Assembly: GCA_010909165.1 (NCBI GenBank)
Contig: VJWM01000063.1
Coordinates: forward strand, 682,001-746,000
Direction: 5' to 3'
Source of the DNA: Anthoceros angustus
Taxonomy: Eukaryota > Streptophyta > Anthocerotopsida > Anthocerotales > Anthocerotaceae
Length of the DNA stretch: 64,000 bases
Under the pieces are notes generated by a model. The model had not been told where the DNA came from and did not search any database. It saw only the letters and a list, made by a program, of their open reading frames with translations. The translations under genes were made by a program, and so were the position numbers. The stretch's first letter is position 1; every line of letters starts with the position of its first letter. Below are positions 49,601-60,538 of the stretch, one piece after another.

Positions 49601-50253
49601 ATCCAGTCGACACCCAGAATCTGGCGGAAACCAGGATCACTGCAGGAGACAGCCTTGGCGAGGACTTGGTCAATGGCAGCTCCCACAGCTTAGCAGAAAC
49701 GGAGACACAGGTAAGCTTGTTACCAGTAGGCTCGGATGAACAGTCTGTTACCGGTTGCTTAGAGGGGGAAGGTGAGGCCATATTCTCGGCAGGGGCAAGT
49801 TCTGGATTCCATCAGAAGGTGCAAAGATTTCTCACAATAGATGACGTGCAAGAAACTTTTGAAGCCACTTGTTTGAGTAAGCTGGAAGAAATCGGCCCGC
49901 ATGCATCATCACGCCCGCAGTGTAGACTGGTTCGGGCTCGGCAAAGGCCCCCGCCAGAAACAACCAGACACTCGTGCGTTTACATGCTGCTCAGGCCAGA
50001 TGGGAAATTCTATGTTGGACAGACTGACAACATCAGTGGACGCATTGCAACACACAGGAAGGGGGAGGCTCTGAAGCACGCTCCATTCATCTACGTGACT
50101 GTAGAAAACAAGAGTGTGGCCAGCGAGCTGGAGACCGTCTTGATTCATCGACTGCCACAACTTGGACTGACACTGGTGAATAAGGCAGATCAATACCACC
50201 GCCATTTTGGAACTGCGTTGTCGTCCGCAACCATGGATGCCCCTCCTTTTTGA
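46588..50253 (+). CDS. MSH1: organelle MutS homologue MSH1 (MutS with C-terminal GIY-YIG domain), intronless
   Basis: One open frame of 1221 residues from ATG 46588; an in-frame ATG at 46384 would add 68. The later start is preferred because it puts the conserved WW..R block about 97 residues in, similar to the position in Arabidopsis. MSH1 works in mitochondria and plastids, limiting recombination between short repeats and mutation. Visible: a transit-like Arg-rich head; a MutS domain I-like DNA-binding region (FPREVLICRVGEFYECVGFD, KAGCPIVNLRQTLDCLTRQG, EEVQGPSQARMRKERFVGGH); VSSAKLVKLIGAQEANKMEF; FFYDMEQKWRGKVRRAL; Walker A GPNGGGKSS (about residues 796-804); Walker B-like VMADEMCKGTE (about 875); STHLHGLLDL; and a GIY-YIG-like domain from about residue 1130 (CVYMLLRPDGKFYVGQTDNI). 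The frame stays collinear with the multi-exon seed-plant protein throughout. A good donor-like CAG|GTAAGC at 49711 lies in the variable linker but need not be used. Confidence 0.95.
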   Translation: MPLRQKGSAVLREWFLGSRGGYLPHFPQLLLSPCKQQHWNQGLHQVGSPKGCRSFRTGSISASLSSAQATTGTRKRGRKSQESQGAGLSNVGDAVHIQWWEMRMKACTKPSTVEMIKRLTNSNLLGVDEGLKNGTLKDGSFNSDLLEVKRKFPREVLICRVGEFYECVGFDACMLIEYAALNPMGGLRGNATPKAGCPIVNLRQTLDCLTRQGFSVCIMEEVQGPSQARMRKERFVGGHAHPGSPYVYGLAGGDVDLEFVDPEPVIGISKSTRGYCFISVLEIMKTYSVEDGLTEEAVVAKLRSKRFQRLYLHRSLKDDGSATVRWGEYGEGGLLWAECSGKQFEWYSNDSVEELLSKVKELYDLGQWEDFRKIVPPAGERPRPLYVGTASQIGILSTPGVPSLPKVLLPEDTNGLCVAYIRDLLLNPPPFVVAQRIQVACKKMALVQSAIPDFTCVSSAKLVKLIGAQEANKMEFSRIQYMAEDILDMHKSAVLGPILEQLLDPVWLATGLRIDRDQLVEDCRYLVHAIGKVLAVEGDPEQAHSRGASVPEDFFYDMEQKWRGKVRRALAEEVFREVDEAAAALSDAIVEDFLPIVQRTRSMTNGGGSVGCRAEICYSRENQSVWFKGKHFKPLVAADTRGEAEISRLVPAFDNKGKRAGEDWHTTPKVQDALERYKNAAERGASTVIGLLRELAETLKVKMNAVVFVSAFSIIAKALFSHVREGKRQLWVFPDLVRREQGQKIVQQNFEAQPAAFFQETASLQLIDLVPYWLDRTVNSAVPNTVEMNSMFLLTGPNGGGKSSLLRSICAATLLANCGLMVPARAAVVPHYDAIMLRMISHDSPADAKSAFQIEMSELRSIIVEATGQSLVMADEMCKGTEVQKGTFIAASVIEHLDQIGCMGVLSTHLHGLLDLQLNVKHVVLKAMGTTVVQGQVRPTWKLVDGVCRESLAFEMARKEGVPDKVIARAEALFKEQQQKQFGAEIAKPEHKLVESLFRSSTAHNPVDTQNLAETRITAGDSLGEDLVNGSSHSLAETETQVSLLPVGSDEQSVTGCLEGEGEAIFSAGASSGFHQKVQRFLTIDDVQETFEATCLSKLEEIGPHASSRPQCRLVRARQRPPPETTRHSCVYMLLRPDGKFYVGQTDNISGRIATHRKGEALKHAPFIYVTVENKSVASELETVLIHRLPQLGLTLVNKADQYHRHFGTALSSATMDAPPF

Positions 50254-51085
50254 GAGCAACCTGTTTAGTCCTTGCTACATTCCTTTAAAAGGGTAGAGGA
50301 CTCCTTTTGCCCTGCTTTTTCTGAACCTTCTGTGCTGGGCAGTTGAGGGGAAGACTTGGGCTAGTCCTTCATCCTTGGTCTTGTCAGTTGATGAAGATGA
50401 TAGATTAGTGAGGAGAATGGAGGCGTCCAGGACACGCGGTTTGCATCAAATTGTATGCGATCTGCTTAGTGTATCAAGCACATCGAATGTGCTTGATCTC
50501 CTAAGCAAACGTCGACTTCAACCGGGGGCGGACCTCTTTCTTCAACTAAAGCATTTTGGGCTTCCCTTCGTAATACGAGCCTAAGAAGACGCCTTGTAAC
50601 ACGAGCTTTAGACGCCTCGTAACACCTGCCTCAGACTGTTCTGTTAAAAAAAAACGCCTTCCTTCGACGTCACTTATCATTGGAGGCAGCAGCTTACAAT
50701 TAACAATGGGGGAGAGCTAGGAGCAATGAGCCAGAACTATGTGCCTGTAGGGAAAGGGGAGAGTTATCAAAAGTCTTTGTCTCAGTATTGCTAGGAATTT
50801 TGACATATATTCCGAAGTGATAAGGCGCTAGTTTACGGAACCTGGGGTTCAGCCCCCAACCTCGTCATACCTAATCAACATATCAGCAGCCAATCCCCAA
50901 CGTACAACATAGAATGCTCTCACACGGTGATATCTTGGCCAGATGCACAATATATGACAAACCTGCGATGGATTCTTGTTGTGCCCTTGGTAATACATTG
51001 GCCAGATGCACAATGTAGGACAACCCTGGTCACCTCAACGTGAGGAGACGGACATGGCTTCCTACAGGAACATACAGACATCTCG
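50254..51085. other. interval downstream of MSH1, no gene recognised
   Basis: Contains the MSH1 3' flank. An imperfect repeat of CGTAATACGAGCCTAAGA-like units lies at about 50567-50630, and a hairpin at 50464-50506. No protein family or RNA gene was recognised. Confidence 0.5.
50464..50506. other. 43-nt hairpin with nested arms
   Basis: A perfect 10-bp inner stem (TCAAGCACAT, loop CGA, ATGTGCTTGA; 50474-50496) is enclosed by a second 6-bp stem (GCTTAG at 50464-50469, CTAAGC at 50501-50506) separated by 4-nt unpaired segments. It could be a short foldback of a transposon remnant, a structured 3' UTR element of MSH1, or chance. Confidence 0.5.
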
Positions 51086-51251
51086 TGTCAGCAGAGCCGT
51101 TAGCCAGCATGGCAGTTAGGGACACACACCGCTTGGAGGAGACTCGCACCTCTTCACCAAGAGGTAACATGCCGCTTAAGACAGACCGACTGTGTGCCCA
51201 CTATTGAATAATAATTTCTCCCTTCCATCTAGAGATCGGATCCCAACCAGG
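51086..51251 (+). repeat. LTR-like block, left copy (about 165 bp)
   Basis: The block begins TGTCAGCAGAGCCGTTAGCC and ends GATCCCAACCA, that is TG...CA. It is clearly related, with scattered substitutions, to blocks at 60852-61015 and 62380-62543 in the same orientation. The left and middle copies flank copia 3 sequence, so they may be its LTRs, though they are very short for a copia LTR and no target-site duplication or primer-binding site was seen. Confidence 0.5.
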
Positions 51252-51922
51252 ATTCAAGTACGCCTTCATCTCCCTCGAGGCTACAATTGCGCTACGATGG
51301 GCATAAATCCTCGCCCAATCCTACAGAGGAATTTGGGACCTGGTTACTTGCGCCAAGACAAACGCCCGCAGCCCTTGCGCCACTTACCCCTTCCCCCTCC
51401 CCCCGAACATGGATTTGATGCTTGCGAATCGGTGCCCCCCGCCCGTTACGGATCGGCGATGGGCCAGCGCGCGGCCTATTATGCGGCACGCCCGGTCACC
51501 AATCGGTGTGCAAAGAGGTCGCGGCGCCTCCACCTGGTTTCGACCCGGTGTGTGGGGGATCCTTACCCCCCCCTTACCTTGGCCCTAATTTCACATCTTT
51601 TTTTACTATTGTTCAACCTTGGCTGGGGCTAGCCGTGCACGATGGGATAGGGGACCTGGCATGAGTTCTCCATGACACAATTCACCCGTGGCATCCGTGT
51701 GAAAACAATGCTGCAACCTCACTTCCACTATGTCAGGCCACTTAAGTAACCGGGTCACAACAAATTGGAAGAGGCATCCACGTTTCTTACTCATCGTTGG
51801 ACGTCTACTGCTCGCCCCTGGAGCAAGGAAAGAAGCGTCATAGGAGCCTCCCCACGACGGTCATCAGGCCCATACTGACAAAGGTAGATTGTCACCTCGC
51901 TTCCTTGTGTGTCTTTGACATG

Positions 51923-54391
51923 CTGCTTTGGTTCCGCGGTCTTCACCCAATGACGCAGCTTGATGAAGCAGGTGGGAAAGCACGCATTTGCTTTCTCACC
52001 TGCAATAAAATCACCAGTCGGTGGGAATGTAAGCGCTTCACATTCATGTGCATTTTCATCTTCCCTTGATGATTGCCCTGACCATGACAAATGCTCCTTG
52101 GTGAAGATCGCTCTGTGTCGACAGAGTGTGAGGCAAATGTTCCATTTTTGACATCACGATATTGAGAGATCGCCGCTTGCTCGATCGTGCATCAAGCTTC
52201 CCCTCGAACTCAACCGCATTAGAAGTGGGTTATAGATACTTGAAACGTTCGTTTTGGCGCGCATTAGGAACGAGAACAGGGGATGGGGAACAGGTTGAGA
52301 CCACAAACGGGTGAGCAGGTGTGGAAGGACGGCGTTGAAAGGAGCGCGGATGGGAGCCGTTGAGAGAAGGGTGGAGGGAGCCGTTGAGAGGAGCGACGAC
52401 GACGCCTCCGCTTCGGAAAGGGAGACGGAAGAAAGAGAGGCATGCCCGCATGCCGCCTCATGCCTCTCGGCTTTGCATCGGTGCGTGGCCACACGAGCAA
52501 ATGGTAGGGCTCATTAAGTTTGCATTAGCCTTAGGCGACGGGCATAAGATCGAGGTCTTTCTCCTCCGAGAAGACCTGTTTAGCGTTGTCGACGGGACCC
52601 AGCCGAGGCTAGCTACTCCACCCGCCACACCCGGTGGGACGGATGTCCACACCCGCAAGCAAGTTCGAATGGGACTCGAAAGATCGGAGGGCAAGAGCAA
52701 ACATCATGCTTTATATAAATATATAGAGCGCCCTTCAATGAAGGACGCCGCCTGCTAGGGTTGGCATCTGCGAACCTCCAAGGAGGTTTGGGACCTTTTG
52801 AAGAAGAATTACCTCTTTGATAATGCCGTAAATAAAGGTTACCTGACAAGGGAGTTCTACAACCTCCGTATGTCACAGAACGAATTGGTCGAGCAGTTCG
52901 TGAACAAGTAGGAGAACCTTAAGGATTCAGTTGAGTTAGCGGGCACCACCGTGTCCGATTATGATGCCTCTGTGCAAATTTTGCAGTCTATGCCCCCTTC
53001 ATGGTCCGCGTTCGTTGGACAAGACTATCTCGTTGTTGAAACAAGAGGAGAAGCGGAAGAAGGCGGCCCATACCATTGCCCCCGGAGATATTGCTCTCTT
53101 CACCCGAATTAGGACCGGCCTTTATCCTAGGCGTAGTCCAAAGGATTTGACAAGCCGCTTTGGTTCCGCGGTCTTCACCCAATGACGCAGCTTGATGAAG
53201 GTGGGAAAGCACGCATTTGCTTTCTCACCGCAATAAAATCACCAACACGGCCAAGAGGGAATGTAAGCGCTTCACATTCATGTGCATTTTCATCTTCCCT
53301 TGATGATTGCCCACATGACAAATGCTCCTTGGTGAAGATGCTTGCCCTGTCGCAAGACTTGAGTGTGAGGCAAATGTTCCATTTTGCGACATCACGATAT
53401 TGGAGAGATCGCCGCTTGCTCGATCGCATCTGGCCAAGCTTCCCTCGAACTCAACCGCATTAGAAGTGGGTTATAGATACTTGAAACGCTCGCTTTGGCG
53501 CATTAGAACGAGAACAGGGGATGGGGAATGTTGAGACCACAAACGGGTGAGCAGTGTGGAAGGACGGCGTTGAAAGGAGCGCGGATGGGAGCCATGAGAG
53601 AAGGGTGGAGGGAGCTGAGAGGAGCGACGACGACGCCTCCGCTGGAAAGGGAGACGGAAGAAAGAGAGGCATGCCCGCATGCCGGCCTCATGCCTCTCGG
53701 CTTTGCATCGGGGTGCGTGGCCACACGAGCGGTACAAATGGTAGGGCTCATTAAGTTTGCATTAGCCTTAGGCGACGGGCATAAGATCGAGGTCTTTCTC
53801 CTCCGAGAAGACCTGTTTAGCGTTGTCGACGGGACCCAGCCGAGGCTAGCTACTCCACCCGCCACACCCGGTGGGACGGATGTCCACACCCGCAAGCAAG
53901 TTCGAATGGGACTCGAAAGATCGGAGGGCAAGAGCAAACATCATGCTTTATATGTCATATAGAGCGTCCTTCAATGAAGGACGCTCAGCTAAGCTAGGGT
54001 TGGCATCTGCGAACCTCCAAGGAGGTTTGGGACCTTTTGAAGAAGAATTACCTCTTTGATAATGCCGTAAATAAAGGTTACCTGACAAGGGAGTTCTACA
54101 ACCTCCGTATGTCACAGAACGAATTGGTCGAGCAGTTCGTGAACAAGTAGGAGAACCTTAAGGATTCGATTGAGTTAGCGGGCACCAGTGTCCGATTATG
54201 ATGCCTCTGTGCAAATTTTGCAGTCTATGCCCCCTTCATGGTCCGCGTTCGTTGGACAAGACTATCTCGTTGTTGAAACAAGAGGAGAAGCGGAAGAAGG
54301 CGGCCCATACCATTGCCCCCGGAGATATTGCTCTCTTCACCCGAATTAGGACCGGCCTTTATCCTAGGCAGTAGTCCAAAGGATTTGACAA
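51923..54391. repeat. direct tandem duplication D5 (about 1.23 kb x 2)
   Basis: Copy 1 is about 51923-53154 and copy 2 about 53155-54391. Each starts with C(T/C)GCTTTGGTTCCGCGG and ends with AAAGGATTTGACAAG. The unit carries the gag-encoding part of copia 3. The junction shares about 1 bp. Copies differ by small indels and are otherwise almost the same. Confidence 0.88.
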
Positions 54392-54950
54392 GGGCAATCA
54401 CCTTGCCACTCACCCTAATGATAAGCGCAAGATAGGGAATTGCTTCTACTGCTTGCAGCCTGGGCATTAACAACGTGACTGCCTCAAGAGCCAAGCGGAC
54501 ATGAGGGCCCTCTACTAGCAGCATCACTCAGGCGCTCATTTGTTCCTCATGAATGTTCTAACCCATCGTTGGATTTCCATATTTGGTTTGTGGATACAGG
54601 TGCAACCCACCACATGACGAGCCTCAGAGATTTGTGTCTCTCCTTCCAACCCCGTACAGTCACAAGCTACGTTTATCTTAGCGACCACTCCCGCGCTGCG
54701 CCATCCAGGGCTAAGTATAGTCGTAATCATTTTGCCCGATGGTGAGATAATAGATCTCCCTAACATGCTGTACGTTTCTCACTTGAGCGAGAATATTATA
54801 TCCGTAGGTCAAGCTGTGGAGTCCGACTACACCTTTTTCATTTGCTCCGGCCCAGTGTAGCATTTTCGATTCCTCTCACCATGTTCGTGCCATATGTCCT
54901 GAGTCTGATGGACTATTTGTCTAGCATCTGCTTTTACTTCTGATGACATC
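52470..54950 (+). mobile_element. Ty1/copia retrotransposon gag-protease region (copia 3)
   Basis: Plus-strand frames give a copia gag (UBN2-like): FALALGDGHKIEVFLLREDL (near 52515 and 53750), then RTSKEVWDLLKKNYLFDNAV, LTREFYNLRMSQNELVEQFV and SDYDASVQILQSMPPSW. After the duplicated part comes a zinc knuckle CFYCLQPGH.QRDC near 54440-54485, broken by a stop after His. Then the protease motif FHIWFVDTGATHHMT lies at about 54570-54620. Integrase, reverse transcriptase and RNase H are missing: the element ends near 55.0 kb, where block D6 begins. Stops and frameshifts make it non-autonomous. Confidence 0.82.
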
Positions 54951-55798
54951 ACTAACTTCTCCCCTCCTCCGAGTTGTATGCCAGGCACACCTCTTCTATT
55001 CAAGCCTTCACATGGCCTCCCTTCGGAGGAAGACTTTGCAGTTGGAGCTTAGGAGGAGGACGCATGGGAGCAAGTGTGGGAGGAAAATCTCGGGGCTGCC
55101 GGTTGTAGGCCGGTGTTGTTTATTTTCGAGCAAGCATGTGGTGCAATTGTAAGTGGGAATTAGGGCCTTGCTTGTTGAGGAGGTTGAGGGTGTGAGTAGA
55201 TGTAGGCAATGATTGATCCCCGAGGATTCGACCGTTCACACAAGTCTCATGGGACGAAACCCAATGTACTGAGCGGCAGTGGGATAAGTGTGGCCACGCA
55301 CAACACAACCATAGGCCATGCCTCAACGGAGAGGAGTCCACATGACCTTGCTCAAGAAGTGCTTGATCACTATGCTACTATGCAATAAGAGGAAATCACT
55401 CTAGCTGATCATTTCACAATTCACTATCATCACCATGTGTACGTCTCGCTATCCTGCTTGTTTGAAATCCGTAGGATTATAACACATCTCATGTTATAAT
55501 CGAGAGAAAAAGTAAGGAACCCTTCTAGAAATGCACTCAGATGTCAAACACAACCCTTGCAAAACTTATCCTATGCACGACATACAAGTATGACTTCACC
55601 TCGTAAAAGGTCCAGGTCCTTCTCTATATGGGCGCGCCGACCTCCCTCATGTGTGGTCTTGCTCGGAAGATTACGGGCGCCCAGGGACCCCTTGACCCAC
55701 GCCGCGGCGTTGCTCTTTACACTGAAGCTAGCTCCTCAACAGTGGAGCACCTTCTTGTTGCAGAATTGGGATTCGTTCCGTAGGCTCTGCCTGTGCGG

Positions 55799-56288
55799 AT
55801 GGAGCTGCAACGAAACGGGAAGTTTGAGCCATCGAAGTATGAAATTGCAGCTAAAGAGAGGCTGGCAAAAAACGGAGGGATGGGGCCAAACCTTTGGGGA
55901 AAGGGAGGGCGTGCTGGATGGGTGCTTCGGTTTGAGAAGAAGCATGGTAGGTACCCAAGCGAAGAGGAGGCTGAAGAGGACGATCTCCATGCAACCTCTG
56001 TGGGCGGTTCACGATAGGGGCGGTTCTGTCCCGGAGTTCCTACAGCGGGTAAGACATGGAATAAACGAAAACACCCCAGAGGTTCAAGCTATTGCTAGGA
56101 GAACAAGGGAAATGACAATTTTGTTGAACGACATGGAATTGGAGATGGATCCAGATCTGGTGGCATTTCCGAGACGAAGGATGCAAGACAGGGGAGGCAC
56201 TGCTGTAGGAGGTGGTGGTGTGGATGTGGAGGGGATAACTAGGAGGACAGAGGGAGTAGAATGCATTGGGAGAGAGGAGGCGAGATAG
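55799..56288 (+). CDS. unrecognised coding remnant in repeat D6
   Basis: From ATG 55799 a frame reads NGKFEPSKYEIAAKERLAKN, then GGMGPNLWGKGGRAGWVLRF, then EKKHGRYPSEEEAEEDDL, ending at a stop near 56017. After a one-base frame change the adjoining frame continues INENTPEVQAIARRTREMTI, then LLNDMELEMDPDLVAF, to 56288. Charged, regular composition suggests real coding ancestry across both pieces. A damaged copy lies at about 58590-59060. I do not recognise the family; it may be a transposon protein or a captured host fragment. Confidence 0.4.
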
Positions 56289-59200
56289 AATGTTACTTCC
56301 TACACACTATTTCCCTACTCATCTTTCTCCATCACCCCCACTCACTTTCCTTTCTAATCACCTACTTCCTCACATTCCACTTCCCTCTACTCTTACGCTG
56401 TTTTCTGGCTCATGAATTACGATGCACCCTTACGGCACAACTGCCTGGGGTCCGACCATAAATTCACGAGTTCTTCCTTGGGCCGGCTGCTGTGTGGTTT
56501 GCACCAGACAACGAGAACCTCTAGGGAGTCTTTCCCTGCAGTCTACCCTTAAGCCGAGAGTTCCTTGAGCATCGCCACACACTCAAAGCAAAGCACCACA
56601 CAAACAACCATTCACACGGGAGGCGGTTGGCGCGGCAGCAAGCCCTCGCCTAGCACTCCGATCGCGAACTCCTCTCTACCAGACACGATTGGCTTGCACC
56701 GACGTAACCCTTGCACACAAGATGAGGGACTCGGGAGGATGGGAGTGCAAGACACGATGATTTACTTCACAATTTTCACTCCTCTTATAGGAGGAGTCTC
56801 ACATCTAACCTCCCCTTGGCGCTTTCCCTACGCCGCCTTCTCCTTATTTTAATGTATTCACCGTGCTCTTAAGTCGACATCCGGGTCCACCGGTTCATCC
56901 TGGCAAAACTCTATTTTCGTAACTCTACCTATGTCAGGATAGAAGACTTTTGCCAACGCTGCTACCCATCTACTCTACACACCACTACTTGATCACGAGC
57001 ATTTATGTTTATCTTCCCCAAGGAAAGGTCCCCGCAACCAAGATCATGCTCATGTCACCAAGCTAAATCTAGGGGCCTTTCATGGGGTCCCCTTTACTTC
57101 TTGCCCGGAAGGACGACCCTTCTTCAGTAGGATCGCCTGCCCTCTTGGCCATGTGCTCTTCACCTTCTTCCTCCCCTTACTTGTGGAACGAGGGAACTTC
57201 TTGCCCCTGCATTCATGATGGCGGGTTGATTGTGATTTTGCTCCACTGCAAGATCAACCACCTCCTTCACATTTCCGCAAGGGTCGAGGTACTTGCCTCC
57301 CCGCCGCATCCATGCTAGCCCTTGAATTGCTTCCTCCGGTCCTCCTACCACGGTAGGAGTTCCTCCTATCGGGGCCGCTTTCTTCCCCACCCCTCCCTAA
57401 GGTGGTTCCTTCCTCCTGAAGCCTCCAGCTCCACTCGCTCCTTCTTGTCGCGGAGCCCTTCACCCTTCACTCCTTCGGGATCCATGTCGCTATGGCGCCT
57501 CCAAGTCTAAGGCTCTTGGTTGGATTTGCATAAGGGCCTCGTCATCATCATGGGGTCCCAAAGATCCTTCTCTCAAAGAAGTCGCAACAATTAGTTGCCT
57601 TGAGTACCTTGTTATGAAGATGGGCTGCTAATCGTTGTTGTGTCATCTCCACCTCATCATCTTCAAGCCACACTCATGCTCACACTTACTCTTGTAAGCA
57701 TCTCGCCCATGTTCAACTCACCTATCCCGGCGTGAAGAGCTATTCCAAAACAAACTCACTTAACCCAAAGGGCTCAAACTTTGCGTTCCATGAAGCACCT
57801 ATGCGTGAAGATGCAATAGCTCATCATCCATGTGAACCTTTTCATCCTAGCCATCACATGGCCTCCCCTTCGGAGGAAGACTTTTGCGATTGGAGCTTAG
57901 GAGGAGGACGCATGGGAGCAAGTGTGGGAGGAAAATCTGCCGGTTGTAGGCGGTGTTGTTTATTTTCGGGCAAGATGGTGGTGCATTTGTAAGAGTGGGC
58001 GCCTTGCTTGTTGAGGAGGTTGAGGTGTGAGTAGATGTAGGCAATGATTGATCCCGAGGATTCGACCGTTCACACAAGTCTCATGGGGACGAAACCCAAT
58101 GTCTTGGCTGGGATAAGTGTGGCCACGCACAACACAACCATAGGCCATGCCTCAACGGAGAGGAGTCCACATGACCTTGCTCAAGAAGTGCTTGATCACT
58201 ATGCTACTATGCAATAAGAGGAAATCACTCTAGCTGATCATTTCACAATTCACTATCATCACCATGTGTACGTCTCGCTATCCTGCTTGTTTGAAATCCG
58301 TAGGATTATAACACATCTCATGTTATAATCGAGAGAAAAAGTAAGGAACCCTTCTAGAAATGCACTCGGATGTCAAACACAACCCTTGCAAAACTTATCC
58401 TATGCACGACATACAAGTATGACTTCACCTCGTAAAAGGTCCAGTCCTTCTCTATATGGGCGCCGACCTCCCTCATGTGTGGTCTTGCTAAGATTACGGC
58501 CCTGTGGGACCCTTGACCCACGCGTTGCTCTTTACATCAAGCTAGCTCCTCAACGATTGGAGCACCTTCTTGTTCTGAGTGGGATTCGCCGTAGGCTCTG
58601 CTGCGGATGGAGCGCAAGCGGGAAGTTTGAGCCATCCAGTATGAAATTGCAGCTAAAGAGCTGGCAAAAACGGAGGATGGGGCCAAACCTTTGGGAAAGG
58701 GAGGGCGTCTGGATGGGTGCTTCGGTTTGAGAAGAAGCATGGTAGGTACCCAAGCGAAGAGGAGGCTGAAGAGGACGATCTCCATGCAACCTCTATGGGC
58801 GGTTCACGATAGGCGGTTCTGAGTTCCTACATGGTAAGACATGGAATAAACGAAAACACCCCAGAGGTTCAAGCTATTGCTAGGAGAACAAGGGAAATGA
58901 CAATTTTGTTGAACGACATGGAATTGGAGATGGATCCGGTCCGGTGGCATTTAGACGAAGGATGCAAGACGGGGAAATCATGAGGAGGTGGTGGTGTGAT
59001 GTGGAGGGGATAACTAGGAGGGGAGGAGGAGTAGAATGCATTGGGAGAGGCGAGATAGAATGTTACTTCCTACACACTATTTCCTACTCATCTTTCTCCA
59101 TCACCCCCACTCACTTTCCTTTCTAATCACCTACTTCCTCACATTCCACTTCCCTCTACTCTTCTGTTTCGCTCATGAATTACGATGCACCCTTGCAACC

Positions 59201-59950
59201 GCCTGGGTCCGACCATAAATTCACGAGTTCTTCCTTGGGCAGCGTGTGGTTTGCACGGACGAGAACCTCTAGGGAGTCTTTCCCTGCAGTCTACCCTTAA
59301 GCCGAGAGTTCCTTGAGCATCGCCACACACTCAAAGCAAAGCAATTCACACAGCAACCATTCACACGGGGAGCAGTTGACAGGGGCGCCTGCAGGCAGCA
59401 AGCCCTCTGCCTAGCACTCCGATCGCCGCGAACTCCCTCTCTACCAGACGCTGCATTGGCTTGCAGCCGGCACGTAACCCTTGCACACAAGATGAGGGAC
59501 TCGGGAGGATGGGAGTGCAAGACACGATGATTTACTTCACAATTTTCACTCCTCTTATAGGAGGAGTCTCACATCTAACCTCCCCCTTGGCGCGCTTTCC
59601 CTACGCCGCCTTCTCCTTATTTTAATGTATTCTACCGTCAGGCTCTTAAGTCTGACATCCGGGGTCCACCGGTTCATCCTGGCAAAACTCTATTTTCGTA
59701 ACTCTACCTATGTCAGCATAGAAGACTTTTGCCAACGCGGCTACCTATCTACTCTACACACCACTACTTGACTGCTGAGCATTTATGTTTATCTTCCCCC
59801 AAGGAAAGGTCCCTGCAACCAGCATCATGCTCATGTCACCAAGCTAAATCTAGGGGCCTTTCATGGGTCCCCCCTTTACTTCTTGCCGTCCAGAAGGACG
59901 ACCCTTCTTCAAGTAGGATCGCCCGTGCCCTCTTGGCCACAGGCTCTTCT

Positions 59951-60538
59951 TCACCTTCTTCCCTCCCCCTTACTTGTGGAACGAGGGAACTTCTTGCTCC
60001 TGCATTCATGATGGCGGGTTGATTGTGATTTTTGCTCCACTTCTGCAAGATCAACCACCTCCTTCACATTTCCTGCAAGGGTCGAGGTACTTGCCTCCCC
60101 TGCTGTCGCATCCATGCTAGCAGTCCTTGAATTCGCTGCTTCCTCCGGTCCTCCTACCACGGTAGGAGTTCCTCCTATCGGGGCCGTTTCTTCTTCCCCA
60201 CCCCTCCCTAAGGTGGTTCCTTCCTCCAGTGAAGCCCCTCCAGCTCCACTCGCTCCTTCTTGTCGCGGAGCCCCTTCACCCTTCACTCCTTCGGGATCCA
60301 TGTCGCTTATGGCGTTCTCCAAGTCTAAGGCTCTTGGTTGGATTTGCATAAGGGCCTCCCTGTCATCATCATGGGGTCCCAGCATCCTTCTCTCAGCAAG
60401 TCGCAACAATTCGTTAGTTGCCTTGAGTACCTTGTTATGAAGATGGGCTGCTAATCGTTGTTGTGTCATCTCCAATTCCTCATCATCTTCAAGCCACACT
60501 CCATGCTCACACTTACTCTTGTAAGCATCTCGCTCCAT
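59951..60538 (-). CDS. unrecognised ORF in repeat D6/D7, intact in one of three copies
   Basis: From ATG at 60538 the minus strand is open for 195 codons. The first half looks helical and charged (LEDDEELEMTQQRLAAHLHN, then KVLKATNELLRLAERRMLGP, then HDDDREALMQIQPRALDLEN). The second half is Gly/Glu/Pro-rich and low in complexity. The same sequence at about 57100-57720 and 61440-62070 is broken by indels at CTG/CAG-type sites. The coiled-coil-like first half would suit a retroelement gag-like protein, but no family was recognised. Confidence 0.45.
   Translation of the reverse strand: MERDAYKSKCEHGVWLEDDEELEMTQQRLAAHLHNKVLKATNELLRLAERRMLGPHDDDREALMQIQPRALDLENAISDMDPEGVKGEGAPRQEGASGAGGASLEEGTTLGRGGEEETAPIGGTPTVVGGPEEAANSRTASMDATAGEASTSTLAGNVKEVVDLAEVEQKSQSTRHHECRSKKFPRSTSKGEGRR

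Noticed and set aside
50811-50880. tRNA-like stretch with GGGGTTCAGCCCC resembling a T arm
   Set aside because: No matching acceptor stem, A box or anticodon arm could be folded around it.
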